64,000 nt of DNA. Source: Lycium barbarum. Its lineage: Eukaryota; Streptophyta; Magnoliopsida; Solanales; Solanaceae. Below, piece after piece: positions 35,457 through 47,152 of this stretch. The position numbers and the translations under genes are program-made. The stretch is from the NCBI RefSeq assembly GCF_019175385.1, contig NC_083339.1, positions 109,663,601-109,727,600 of the forward strand. Direction: 5' to 3'. Under the pieces are notes generated by a model. The model worked only from the letters and a program-made list of their open reading frames with translations, was not told the DNA's origin and ran no database searches. Positions within the stretch are counted from its first letter, which is position 1. Each line of letters starts with the position of its first letter.

Positions 35457-35936
35457 TGTTACACCCCGTAGTTCTGAACGTTGAGATTTATAAGTGTTGG
35501 TTGTGTTAAGTATGGACTCTAGAGTTGCGTTCAGGGATATATACGATTGTATGCGGTTATCTTGTGGCTATGAAGGTTTTAGTTCATATAATAAGCTACG
35601 TGAGGATTGGAGAGCAAGTGGATAAAGGAAACAAAGTTGTTGGAACTTGGGAGAAAATGTGAAGGGCAATTTTGGTCCAACTTGGAGGAAGAATATCTTT
35701 TAGTAAATGAGGAGTTTTGAGGAAAATCCAAAGCCTAAAGTGAAGTTCATAAAGTCTAGTTTCCAATGCAACAACCCGCTCATCGATACGGCATCAGAGT
35801 AAGGAGATAGGGGTGTTGCAAGTCTGGCTGGCAGGCCAGGGAATTGCTTTGCGCGAACGTGCAGAAGGGTGACAAGGCAACCCAGCGCGAACACGCTGAG
35901 TATTTTCTAGGTCGATGCAACCCGACTCTAGAACAC

Positions 35937-35944
35937 TATATAAG
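35937..35944 (+). promoter_or_regulatory. Probable LTR TATA box, family B copy 2
   Basis: TATATAAG about 480 bp into the LTR, in the same relative place as in copy 1. Confidence 0.5.
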
Positions 35945-36509
35945 AGGGTTTACCTCCTCATTTTACACCCAAAACACCCCAAAACCTCTCCAAAATTCTG
36001 GAAATTTCTCTCCATTTCCAAACATCAAATTTTAACCCAAATTAAGTATAATCTCCGGGTTTCGGTTTGGACAACGTACGGTTGCGATTATAATATCGTT
36101 TTGCGGCGAATTTGGGTTTGGATTCAGGGTGAAAGGTGAAGATATTGCGATTCCAACGAAATTAAGGTATGAATCTTCTCTTACTAATATTGATTTAGGT
36201 TTATTTACGGAGATAAAGTTACTAAATAGTCGCATAACAAGTTGGTTAGTTGAGAAACTTGAAACACATCGTGTGGGATGTTTTATGGAGCCTATTGGTG
36301 TTGATAATGTTGTTGTGATGTTGGTATTGTTGTTGTTGTTGTTGTTGGTTATTGGATTGTGAGTTCGGGCTAAGCATATAAACAAGGGAGAAGCTGCTCG
36401 AATTTCGGCAGATTCTAAACGGAATTAAATTGAAGGCTTAAGATGAGCGTACAACATTGAGCCTAAAAATAGTATGAATGGTCTATATGTAGGTTTACGA
36501 GCCTGGAAG

Positions 36510-37419
36510 TAGGGGTGTCAATGATTTTCAAAAGCCCGACTTAACCGACCGAACCGTACTATACCGAACCGATTTTTAAGTTTCTTTTAATAAAACCGAC
36601 GATTTTTGTATAAATTTATAACCGTATCGAATAATTAGGTTGGTTTTTAATTTTATAAAAATAAACCGAAAAAATACCGAACCGAACCGAATAATTTTAT
36701 ATATGCAAAATATATTTTACATACAAAATTTAAATATAATAAAATATTAAAATGTTCGCCTTGGGTTTGGGATGATGAAAATGACTACAAACCGGCAACG
36801 TAATTAACACCTAAAGTTCCAACTCTGAAACCTATTATATTACTCCTATTGAAATTAAATTAGTTATAGCATCTCGAGTAATAACTAGTAAGCTACAAGG
36901 TATTACAACGATCTTGGATAGAAAGCTACAAAGTATTAGATATCTTTCCTCCCGTATGATTTTAACTTCTCTCGTTGGATACTCAATCTTAGTAGTCTTA
37001 GATCTTGAGTCTCAACTAGATTGATTTTTTCCCCCTCGATCAAAAATATATTTTTTTGTTTTTTCTTAACATTATTTTACGCAACCATAGAATAGTAGGA
37101 TCAATCTCTATTCTTGTCGTCTTTCATATTTTCTTGATTCATCACCTTTTAATCAGTAAAAATATCTAGAGAGTGTTTGTCAAAGTCCTATAGAAGTATG
37201 TATGATATTGTGTCTTTTAACTTTTACTAGTGACTGTAACATGATGTTCTTTAAAAAAAAAAAAAAAAAAAATCGAACCGTGCCGATATCGAAGAGAAAC
37301 CGACATGATGGAACAGTTTCGAAAAGTCTAATTTTGGTTCTACAAAATTAAATAACCGAAAAATTGGTACGGTATAAATTTTATAAATAACCGCCCGAAC
37401 CGTACCATTGACGCCCCTA
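36510..37419. mobile_element. hAT-type non-autonomous element (perfect 8-bp TSD)
   Basis: The ends TAGGGGTGTCAATG and CATTGACGCCCCTA are inverted repeats. CCTGGAAG flanks it exactly at 36502-36509 and 37420-37427. The interior carries many ACCGAACCG motifs toward each end and an A-tract (37253-37271). There is no transposase in its 910 bp. It sits inside the family B solo LTR and is therefore younger than it. Confidence 0.93.
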
Positions 37420-37853
37420 CCTGGAAGGATAAACATTGAGTGGCTAAAGAGGCCGAAAGGTATGTTAAGGCTAGTCCCTTTCTTTCAAAAGGAATGATTC
37501 CTATGTTATGATTCCATATGTGTTTCCATAACCTTCTTACTTCCAACAGTTAGAAGTTCATGATTCTTAAAAGCTTCTTATAATACTAAAGCTGAGATGT
37601 TTTCTAAAATGACCATAATGATGATTATGATGATCCCATTTCTGGAGATTCCAAAGTTATGGTTTTAATGTCATTATGAGATTACTGAGCTGATTTCAAG
37701 ATTATTGATTATATTTGTTGATGTTGATCTCATCTTATGATTTTGTTCTTTCAAGGTGAGATACATGCATGATGATAATTCCATAATGAAAATCGGAGGT
37801 TACCGACCTTACGTCACTCCGATGTATTTATAGCTTTTATTTGGCTCTCATGC

Positions 37854-37900
<47 letters not shown>

Positions 37901-37976
37901 TTTCTCACACCGAGCCGCGCTATAGTCGGCCGGGTATGGCACCTATTGTGCAACTGCTGATCAGTTGGTATTACAC

Positions 37977-38036
37977 ACCGAGTCCCGAAAAGGCCCGGTA
38001 CGTTACACACCGAGTCCCGAAAAGGCCAGGTACGTT
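37977..38036 (+). repeat. Two-unit GC-rich tandem repeat in family B copy 2
   Basis: ACACCGAGTCCCGAAAAGGC-C(C/A)GGTACGTT occurs twice in tandem (30 bp each). It corresponds to the larger array at 15848-16137 in copy 1. Confidence 0.8.
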
Positions 38037-39059
38037 ATGATGATGATATTATATATATGTATGTATGAAAAAGTTTTTTGTAAAAAAAGCTAAGCATGCA
38101 TGACATCTGCCTTATGAGGCGTCCAGATGTACAGGTTATCTATCTTATTTCATGTTACCTTTCATATTTATATTATGTTTTTATTCATGCCTTACATACT
38201 CAGTACATTATTCGTACTGACGTCCCTTCTTGTGGACGCTGTGTTCATGCCCGCAGGATCAGGTAGTCAGGCTAGCAGCCCAGCACAGTAGGATTTTCTC
38301 TCAGCTGCAGTCAGTGCACTCCACTTGGTCCGGATCCGCAGTCTTTTGGTATGATATTTTGGTTTGTACACATGAGTATGACGAGGCCTTGTCCCGTCCT
38401 TCCTACAATTTTATTCCATAAGAGGTCTGTAGATATTTGTATGTAGTTAGAAAGTTGGATAACCTTGTCAGTTTTTATTCCATTATACGACATATGTAGC
38501 GGCCTAGTCGGCTTATAGTATTATTTTCTGTACATCTATGTAAATGATGGTTATGAGTTATAGACGTGGAGATTATTATGTTATTATCACCGATGTGTAC
38601 AATTCAGTTAAGAGCCATTTATGGGCCCCCATGTTGTTCAGTGAGTTTCAAGAACAAAGGTAGGAGTGCTTGATCAGAAAAGGTCGGGTACTCGTCATGA
38701 CTCCTCAATTTGGGGCGTGACAATTTGCAAGTAAAGAACGAGATTCATAATCCATCAAGATATGTTATAATCAAAAGTGGAAGTCAAACCAATATATTTA
38801 AACGAAATAGCAAAAGTGTTTACAACAATTTAATAAATACACTAACTCATTTTCCCATGAACTGGTCTAGACTAGTCAGTAAAGGTCATCATGCACGAAT
38901 TTAATTCTAGCAGTATACAATTTGTGATGGCTCGACTGCTATTTTTCACGAGGAAATTGCAAGGGTAATAACTTAGATGAATCGGATCGATTTACAATCG
39001 TAGGTTCATCAGGGACACATGGGTAAAGGCATAAAACTCGGATCGCAATTAACTGAATC

Positions 39060-42004
39060 GAATTACTGGGAACAACAATTTCCCAGGGGCCCGCTTCAGC
39101 AGCCTGAAGTAGCACTGCAGTGGCACCGCAGAAGCGGTCAGTCAACCCTGGAGCGGTCATCGTGAATTCAGAAAAATAAAAGGCGTTCCCCCCTTCCACT
39201 TCCCCACTTCCTCAAATACACTCCCCCAACCCCAACTGCCTCTCCGTCTCCTATCACTCCACAACTTCCCATCTCCCTCTTGAACACAATAAAAATCTCC
39301 TTAACATCCCCACACTTCATTCTACACCTAAACCTGATTCATTCTACACCTAAACCCGACTTCACACCACTACAATTTGCTCTCTTCGAACGGAAAAAGG
39401 ACTTTCAAATGGCCATTCGCAATTAACACCAACCTCACTCGGATCTTCAATCTTAAGGTAAGAAATCACTCTCCTCGACTCATAATAGGATAATGGAACT
39501 GAAATTTGGGTTTTCATGCTTCAATAAACGGATTTGTAACTCAAAAGTTGGGATTTTTGAGTTTTGGTTGATGAACTCAATGGGTGTTGATAAACTGGAA
39601 TCCACAACTTGTCTAGCATTAGAATAATCCTTACATAGAATATTGCGTAGTTAGTGCACAGATTTGGGTTGGGAAACATGAACATAGTAAAGATTTTTTT
39701 TTTTTGCTTGAAAGAGGGTGTTGGCTTTCATCGAATTTGGGGTTGTTGTTGCTAGAAATTGTTTCCCAAAGGTTGTAAACATCATGCATGCTGGATATCT
39801 ACTCGATCCGTACATAAAAACATTTTTTTCAGGCTTTTGGGTTCTAGGGAAAATCGGGGTCTGTTGGAGAAGAAGACCCGCTTCAGCGGTCAAGGGACCC
39901 CTGGGGCGGCTCCGCTTTAGCACCTATGGGGTCGCAAGAGCAGTTGAGAAATGGCAAGGGCCACGGGAGCGGTCGTCCTGACCGCTACAGCGGTTCCTAC
40001 ACCAGAAACTGCAATTTGAAAATTCTTTGAATACATCTCATTTCGCTGAGATTTTAGGGCGTAGAATGCAAGCTTTTAATTTCTTAAATCTGGTAACACG
40101 AATCCTCATCATCTACTGTTCCTCACAGGTACAATGGCCGAAAATCAAGAAGTCGCGCAACAAGAACGACAGGAGGAGCAAGTGCCCAACTATCAAATCT
40201 TCGTCAGCCCTCAATGTGAGCGTTGTTTCTTGGAGCAGAGGCGTATGCCCCTACTGTTGGAGAGGGGTTTTGACATGATAACGTGGAGAGACATGCCCCG
40301 GAGTTTCTGGAGAGGTTGCAAGTGATAAAGTGGATGCGTTTGGTTAAGGATCCCGGGCGATACAATGAGAATTGGGTGAGAGAGTTCTACGCCATGTTTC
40401 CTACCGTCGATTGGGATTCTCCTGACTCGAGGATTGTGATTCAGGGGGTCTCCGTGAAAGTGGGGGCTAAGGCGATAAACCGAGTGCATAAAGTAGATAA
40501 TAATCTAGTGGAGATTTTAGAGGCCAAAAATTACTGTTGACAATGGAGAATAGTTGGTGTCTAAGTTAGTGGCTGAGGAGGATAGGGCTTCTATCACTTA
40601 GGGTCAGTCTAAGATGGGGATAGAAAGCGATAAGTTTACCATGGAGGCAAAGAGGTGGCTGAACATCATCTACCGCGGGGTCCATCCCTCGAGGAATGTC
40701 ACCTCTGTGACCTATCCTAGGGCCTTTCTGATTGCTTACATCCTAGATAGCGTGCCTCTGAATGTGGGTTCGCAGGTGATTGAAGAATGGAAGGATTTCA
40801 TGAGGCATGGGGCGTCGAATTTGATGTTCCCGTCATTGATCACTTTGCTGTGTAAGAGTGTTGGAGTCCACAGGAGGGCTGAGGACAACATGGCTGATTC
40901 TGATGCTGATTTTCACCCACTACGGGTGGTTGGTCATGGCACGTCCATCCAGAGCAAGAAGAGGAAGACTGGTGAGGAAGCAAGTAAGGGTAGAGGTGGA
41001 GCTAGGGATACCCATGCTCAAGGCCCGTTTGAGCGCATTGATACTCGTTTTGACTAGATGGTGGCGATGTTTCATAGTATGAAGAGGCCTTCGGTGGAGG
41101 TTTGTTCTTCCAGTGCTGGCGAGTGTTACTTTACAAGGGAGGAGATAAAGGGCTATTTGGAAGATCAGAAGGGGATGTGTGAGTCACTCTCTACCTTGCA
41201 GGTTCTCTGGCCGCAGATCATGTTCAGCTTCATAGTGACTTTGAGAAGGAGAGGGTCAAGAACAGATCCCGTGACAAAGTCCACCTCAAAGCCTGGAGAG
41301 GTGTCAAGGTCCTGTGGAAGAAGATGTTCCCCAGCTAAGAGATACCTGTGCAGGATGATGACGACTCCGAGCAGTATTCGTTCATGAGCAAGGCTAAGGG
41401 AGATGGCAGGAAGAGCAGATCAGTGGAGGATGCCGACAACTCTGATGATGCAAGGGCCACGAGTGAGAGAACTGCTTAGGGATCCCCCCCCCCCCCCCCG
41501 AATGATGATACTATGGTTGCCCTTGTAGGGATTTTATCTCAAACAATTTTTCATTTGGTTCTGTGGTTTGGTTCCATGGTTTGAACAATTTCCTTTTTGG
41601 TTTTTGGATAATATAGTTTGTAATAAGTTTTGGATGGTTTTCTGTCCTTGTCGGGCTTTGTTTTATGTGAATGGTTTTTGTGAAATAGCTGTGTTGTTTG
41701 AGTTTGATTGGAATTGGACAGGTTGGATATTCAGTAGAAAGGCTACGGGTTTGAGGCTTCAGGTACACCGCTGCAGCGGTCACGCTTCGGCGGCCACTGT
41801 TGCACTATAGCGGCGAGAAAGGAAACGAAGGATCCACTTCAGCGGACAAGTCCCTGCTGTAGTGTCAGTGCTGAGGCGGATGGATTGACACGGGAGTGGC
41901 TCAAGATAAATAGAAACAACACCCCAGCAGACCTCCCTTCGCAGGAGCGAGACCGTTGGCGCGGTATACCTGCCGCTTCAGCGGCACCACTGACAGTGAC
42001 ACAT
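39060..42004 (+). mobile_element. Decayed element encoding a 'putative plant transposon protein'-like domain
   Basis: The region holds the pseudogene at 40134-41387 flanked by blocks rich in CAGCGG and GCGGTC motifs (39085-39160, 39870-40005, 41765-42000). The pyrimidine-rich tract at 39180-39420 could be an LTR or leader. No intact LTR pair was found. A 16-bp C run lies at 41484-41499, a possible sequencing or assembly weak point. The boundaries are approximate. Confidence 0.5.
40134..41387 (+). pseudogene. Retroelement-associated protein, PF20167-like ('putative plant transposon protein'), degraded
   Basis: The start MAENQEVAQQERQEEQ follows a probable splice acceptor (CTCACAG at 40125-40131). 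Recognisable stretches, in order: LLERGFDM; ERHAPEFLERL; YNENWVREFYAMFPTVDWD; VIQGVSVKVGAKAINRVHKV; WLNIIYRGVHPSRNVTSV; PRAFLIAYILDSVPLNVGSQ; a basic patch KKRKTGEEASKGRG; then a Glu/Lys-rich tail. The NWVREFYA core and the 'R-x-LIA-x-IL ... NVG' segment are what I associate with this family, often found in Solanaceae repeats; the family name is from memory and unchecked. Frameshifts lie near 40275 and between 40540 and 40614, with stops near 40540 and 41055. Its biochemical role is not known. Confidence 0.65.
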
Positions 42005-42290
42005 CTCCAATGCCCACTTTCTTGAATCCTTCTAGGAACCGCATCGAGAGTTTATCAAGTTAGGGTCAGTCCAAGCATACCACATATCTAAAACTTGGAA
42101 TCACCTAGATACCAATTGGGAACACTAAGATACCAATTTGACCGAAGTATCATGATTAGAAAGAAAGAAGGGAAATTTCCTAAATGTCCTATAGCCTCCC
42201 ATGGATGGGCACAGACGTCTACGTACCATTCCACGAGGCTCTACTAGACATTGCTCTTGTACTTGTGAGACCGATAACCTAGGCTCTGAT
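42005..42290 (-). mobile_element. Gypsy-type leader with initiator-Met primer-binding site
   Basis: On the minus strand, TTGGTATCAGAGCCTAGGTT (about 42274-42293) holds TGGTATCAGAGC, the complement of the 3' end of plant initiator Met-tRNA, the usual primer-binding site of LTR retrotransposons. It is followed by a leader (GGTCTCACAAGTACAAGAG, then AATGTCTAGTAGAGCC) of a type common in Solanaceae gypsy elements. The LTR expected to its right is not recognisable. Confidence 0.65.
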
Positions 42291-42293
42291 ACC

Positions 42294-43010
42294 AACTTAA
42301 GATTTCAATCCCAATCTCCGAAATCCTATACATGCATTCTCCGTTTCATCTAATACATGTATATGTAAGTCTAACCGGAGTCTACCAAAGAACGGAAGAC
42401 GTAACCTACCTCATGCCGAACAGGTGTGCGAACATCCACTTGGATTCCATCTTCCATCTTCGTAGGGAATATGTAGATTCGAGAGGTCTAAAAACGATGG
42501 ATACATTCGAGTTAGAAACAATTGAGGAAATCGGGGTCATATGGGTAAAATTGTCATTTCTAAAATAATCATTCTAGGAAATCAGGGTCATAGGGGTAAA
42601 ATCATCATTTCTAAAATAATCATTCTAGATTCTTGATTATAGCTATTTCACCTCTTTTATGGAAAACAAGGTTTACCTAAGTCAAAATTACCTCACTAAT
42701 TCACACAAAACACTATTAGCAACTAACAAGTTAACCCATTTGAGAAATAGCAAGGATTTTAGGCTTAGAACTAGTTATTAAACTAATTCTTGCAATGAGG
42801 AAGCCATCCTAGAGTTACTAATTATTCTAGGTCAATCATTACTACAACTCCCCAAAGGTCTTATAAGAATTTTGAGAAAGAACCTTCATTTAATGCTTGT
42901 CATAATCATAAATGGTGAGAAGAAAAAAAGGGAATTAAAGGAAGAAGAAATGGGGGATTTAAGGAGGTTACCTTTCCAACATTTAGGTCTCAAGAAGCTG
43001 AAAATATCTC
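42294..43010. other. Unassigned sequence between gypsy leader and copia remnant
   Basis: No reading frame or TIR recognised. A direct repeat occurs: (A/T)GG(A/G)TCATA-GGGTAAAAT-CATTTCTAAAATAATCATTC at about 42535-42572 and 42585-42630. The sequence changes abruptly to copia coding sequence at about 43012. Confidence 0.5.
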
Positions 43011-43013
43011 CAG

Positions 43014-45083
43014 TTGGGATACCCGTCTAATCATCGGGGATATAAATGCTATGACTTGTCTTCTCGGAAAATCATCATAAGCCGTCATGTGATTTTTGAT
43101 GAAACACAATTCCCGTTTGCAAAGTTGCATACTCCCCAAAATAACATATATAGTTTCTTAGATGATGGATTATCACCCTCTTTAATCCATTATTTTTCTA
43201 CTGCGCAAAATGAAACTCCACAGAATGGCCCAAACACTGAGCCCACTTCCCCACCTGCCCAAACCGGACCCATTTATGAGTCAGACCCCCCTCCTGCCAG
43301 CCCAAGCCCAGTGACGCGAGCCCCTACTAGCGTCCATATTTCTCCAGCTGGGCTGCCGGCCTCACGCCTTCCCTTCCCAGCTGGGCTGTCTGCCTCAAGC
43401 CCATTGCAGGCCTCTACCCTTTTCCCTAGCAGCCCATCTCCTCAAAATCTTCCAATCCCAACTCCTCAAATTCGCCCACCTCCTCAGCCTGTTGTTACAC
43501 GCAGCCAAAATGGGATCTTTAAGCCCAAAAAGAACTTCAATCTTCTTTCCACAATCTCTAAATCCCCGCTGCCCCGTAACCCAGTGTCGGCCTTTCGTGA
43601 CCCGAATTGGAAAAAGGTTATGGATAACGAATATGATGCTCTTATTAAAAATAAGACGTGGGAGTTGGTGCCCCGTCCATCTAATGTTAATGTAATTCGG
43701 TCTATGTGGATTTTTGCTTATAAAGAAAAATCTGATGGTTCTTTTGAGAGGCATAAAGCCCGTCTTGTAGGTGATGGCTACACTCAACAGGTTGGAGTGG
43801 ATTGTGGTGACACTTTTAGCCCGGTGGTCAAACCGGCTACTATTCGCACAGTTCTCAGCATGGCTTTATCTAAAGCTTGGCCAATTCATCAACTTGACGT
43901 CAAGAATGCTTTCTTACATGGTGAACTTAAGGAGACTGTCTACATGAATCAGCCTATGGGGTTTCGGGATCCTGAAAAACCCAATCATGTGTGTTTGTTG
44001 AAGAAATCTCTTTATGGGCTTAAACAGGCTCCACGGGCTTGGTACAGGAGATTTGCTGATTATGTTCATACTCTCGGGTTTTCTCACAGTACATCCGATC
44101 ATTCTCTGTTTGTCTATCGGAAAGGTACATCTATGGCTTATCTTCTGTTATATGTGGATGATATTATTTTGACTGCTTCATCTGATGAGCTTCGTAAGTC
44201 TATCATTACTCTTCTTAGCTCGGAATTTGCTATGAAGGACTTGGGTGAGCTTAGCTATTTTTTGGGTATAGGTGTGACCCGTCATGCAGGTGGTCTATTT
44301 TTGTCACAGAAGAAATATGCCATAGAGATTATTAATCGTGCCGGCATGTCTTCATGTAAGTCGTCACCTACTCCGGTTGATACTAAACCGAAGCTCAGTG
44401 TTACTTCTAGCACACCGTTCGAGGATCCATCTCTCTATAGGAGCCTTGCTGGGGCTCTTCAATATCTCACTTTCACGAGACCCGACATTACATATGTCGT
44501 GCAATAAGTGTGCTTGTTCATGCATGACCCGAAGGATGAGTACATGCACGCTCTCAAGCGCATTTTGCGCTATATTCAGGGTACTCTTGATCATGGACTC
44601 CATCTTTATCCTTCTTCTACATCGACTTTTGTTTCTTATACAGATGCAGATTAGGGTGGATGTCCAGATACCAGGAGGTCTACTTCTGGTTATTGTGTTT
44701 TTCTTGGTGATAACTTGATCTCTTGGTCAGCTAAACGACAGGCAACCTTGTCCCGTTCTAGTGCAGAAGCTGAGTACCGAGGGGCCAATGTGGTTTCGGA
44801 ATCTTGTTGGTTGCGGAATCTACTTTTAGAACTTCACTATCCTATCCAAAAGGCTACATTGGTTTATTGTGATAATATTATTGCGATATATCTTGCCGGG
44901 AATCCTGTTCAACATCAACGCACTAAACACATTGAGATGGATATTCATTTTGTTCGCGAAAAGGTTGCTCGTGGACAGGTTCGAGTGCTACATGTCCCAT
45001 CCCGTTATCGGATTGCAGATATATTTACCAAGGGTCTCCCTTTGGTATTATTTGAGGATTTTCGGGACAGTGTAAGCGTTTGA
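43014..45083 (+). pseudogene. Copia polyprotein fragment: integrase C-terminus, RT, RNase H
   Basis: The frame opens with YPSNHRGYKCYDLSSRKIII, the integrase/RT linker. A long Pro/Ser-rich linker follows. RT carries WIFAYKEKSDGSFERHKARL, QLDVKNAFLHGELKETVYM, LYGLKQAPRAWY and the catalytic YVDDI box (about 44153-44167), then DLGELSYFLGIGV. RNase H has TDAD, STSGYCVFLGDNLISW, SRSSAEAEYRG, YCDNIIAIYLAGNPVQHQRT and DIFTKGLP. Two in-frame stops lie in an otherwise single frame: TAA at 44505-44507, and TAG at about 44653-44655 where copia elements have Trp (a G-to-A change). The RT half is fully open over 497 codons, so the element is not very old. It could not replicate alone. Confidence 0.93.
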
Positions 45084-45110
45084 CGACCTCCCGCTTCGAC
45101 TGCGGGGGAG

Positions 45111-45290
45111 TGTTAGAATATATGTCAATATATTCTGTTTATTGTATATTTGCTATTTATGTACTTTGTATATTTAGCTCCTTAATTGTAGGTAATTAGG
45201 TCTTAGTTTATAGTCTTACCTTACGTAGCTTAGCTTGTATAGATTACTGTTGATATGCTTGTTAATATTCAAGGAAATAACTTCTTTCAG
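45111..45290 (+). repeat. Start of copia 3' LTR
   Basis: Begins TGTTAGAATATATGTC right after the polypurine tract. It is shorter than most copia LTRs, so it is probably truncated. No TSD was found. Confidence 0.65.
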
Positions 45291-45469
45291 AATCATTAAG
45301 GGGATTCTATTCAAGATAAAATTATATCATACCAGTGTTTATCCTATTTTGGTAGTTTTGGTAATCAAACTATCGTTATTTTCAATAAATTTGATTTTAC
45401 TGGTACTATAGGTAAATAGCACTATAATATTACATTTACACGAAATTTTCCCATTTCTCATAGGAGTAT

Positions 45470-46330
45470 ATATTAAGGTAATTTCATGCTATAGGGTGTA
45501 TTCCGTTGTATTTAATTTGAATGTATTCAATTCGACTGTATTCATTCGTAGCTACTTTTACACTGTATGAAATTTGGCTATATTCAAACAACAAAAATTC
45601 AAAAAATATAGGGATATTTGGATATATTCAATTCATTGTATTCATTCGTAGCTACTTTTACACTGGATTGAATTTTCTTTATTCAAACAACAAAAATTCT
45701 AAAAATACATGTGAAAATACAAAAATTTCTCCTTCAAAATACAGATGAAAATATAAAAAGATACATTGTATTTACACTTAAAAAATAATGAATACACTCA
45801 AGTCCGGCCAGATATGAGAAATAAAGGAAATAAAATGCACTCAAATATGAGAAATATACTCAGATCTGAGAAAATATACCCAGATTTTGGAAAATCCGAT
45901 CGGTTGGCCATGGATTCCGGCCAGCGATGACGACGATGGAGGAGGTGATGACGAAGCTGATATGGAACTCGAGTTTTCCAGTGGATTTTCTCTAATAAAA
46001 CTCGTGCCTCTGCAACTCCCAACGATTCATCTGGCGGGCGGATCTACATTTGGCGATGTCAGATCGCCGGAGACACCAAAACTCCGAAGACTCCAAGGTG
46101 TTCTAGTTGGTGGAGGGAGCTTCTAAGCTTGAAGAAATTGGCGGAAGAGGAGGAGAGGAATGATGGCCAGATCTGGAGAAATGAGGGAGAAGAAGAATGA
46201 GACTTTGTTCTCAATGTATTTTTCTCTCTGGCGTAATATTGTTCTTTAAATATATAGTATAACTACGATGGATAATGAAATACATAGTATAACTACGCTG
46301 TGTAATTTATTTAAAATATAGTTACCGTAA
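45470..46330. repeat. AT-rich repeat region, possible MITE
   Basis: TGTATTCATTCGTAGCTACTTTTACACTG occurs twice (about 45537 and 45636). On the right, CATAGTATAACTACG-type motifs repeat (46253-46300). A GC-rich island (45890-46130) opens a short frame with no recognisable domain. The layout suggests a DNA transposon with a captured fragment, but I could not define its ends. Confidence 0.4.
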
Positions 46331-47152
46331 GTAAATAACTCTCAGATCCACATCATATAAAAACTTTATATTATACTATAGTATATGATACATATATTGT
46401 AAATAATTATTACTGTAGTGTTTATGATGATTAAGTAAATATCTTGATCAATCATTTGTAGTCAACTTGTCAATATCATTAATTAATAGTATAATTCCAT
46501 CAACAGATGAAAATAGCAACACTTAAACTACTTCTTTTTTCATTCATCTTATTCACTCCGATCTGAACTGATTTTCATATTAACAATGGCTTCTGTACAT
46601 GATTTAAAGCTAATTAGCTCCATATTAATGTTGTAGAATTTTTCTTGGAACGTAAGTAAAAATACTAAAATAAATTGTGCAACTAGAAGATAATACTCTA
46701 ATTGTATCCTCAATTGAAATAAAAAAGAACTTGATTCTCTTTCATATGTCATTATTGCTCATAAAAATTGTAGACAATTGACAGTTCCCTCAGGTGATTT
46801 TTTTCAAAAGAGAAATTGACAAGATCTTACCCAAGATTAACATATCTGAAGAAAGATTAAATTAATTAGCTATATTATCAACTAAGAAGAAAAAATTAGA
46901 AGGAGTTTATTGCAAAAATAATTAGTATCTTTGCATATAAAGTTAGAAGATCGATAAAACTCAAATAAGAATATAGTTAAATTTATTAAATAATTTTAAG
47001 GCCTAAGATTTGGTTTTAGGCCGCATGCCCCTGATCGTCGGGGACATTACTGTTGATTTCGCTAGGGTGTGTTTGGGAAGTCATATAGAAATTTGATTTG
47101 TGTGCAATTATACATGATTTGGTTTATTTATCTGATCAAATAAATAAACTTA
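46331..47152. other. AT-rich spacer, nothing recognised
   Basis: No coding or repeat structure beyond a short palindrome GGCCTAAG..TTTTAGGCC at about 47001-47023. Confidence 0.5.

Larger units (their letters stand above)
35457..38722 (+). mobile_element. Solo LTR, family B copy 2, with a nested hAT-type element
   Basis: It starts TGTTACACCCCG and ends TTGGGGCGTGACA. The flanks ATTTA (35452-35456) and ATTTG (38723-38727) match at 4 of 5. Without the nested element (36510-37427) it is about 2.35 kb, close to copy 1. Shared with copy 1: the TATAAG box, a GTTGTTG run, TCGGGCTA and AATTTCGGCAGATTC blocks, AAGCTAAGCATGCA, and a near-identical block at 38187-38256. It also has a (TA)n tract at about 37861-37892. 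No coding sequence. Confidence 0.88.
43012..45290 (+). mobile_element. 5'-truncated Ty1/copia retrotransposon with start of 3' LTR
   Basis: Coding sequence begins in the integrase C-terminus, with no gag, protease or integrase core upstream. The order RT then RNase H after integrase is that of copia. A polypurine tract (TGCGGGGGAG, 45101-45110) precedes the 3' LTR, which begins TGTTAGAATATATGTC at 45111. The LTR's 3' end is not clear, and it seems to fade near 45290. The sharp left edge suggests deletion or replacement at 43012. Confidence 0.9.

Noticed and set aside
41484..41499. Run of 16 C residues as a possible functional element
   Set aside because: No known role fits; homopolymer slippage or a sequencing error is more likely.
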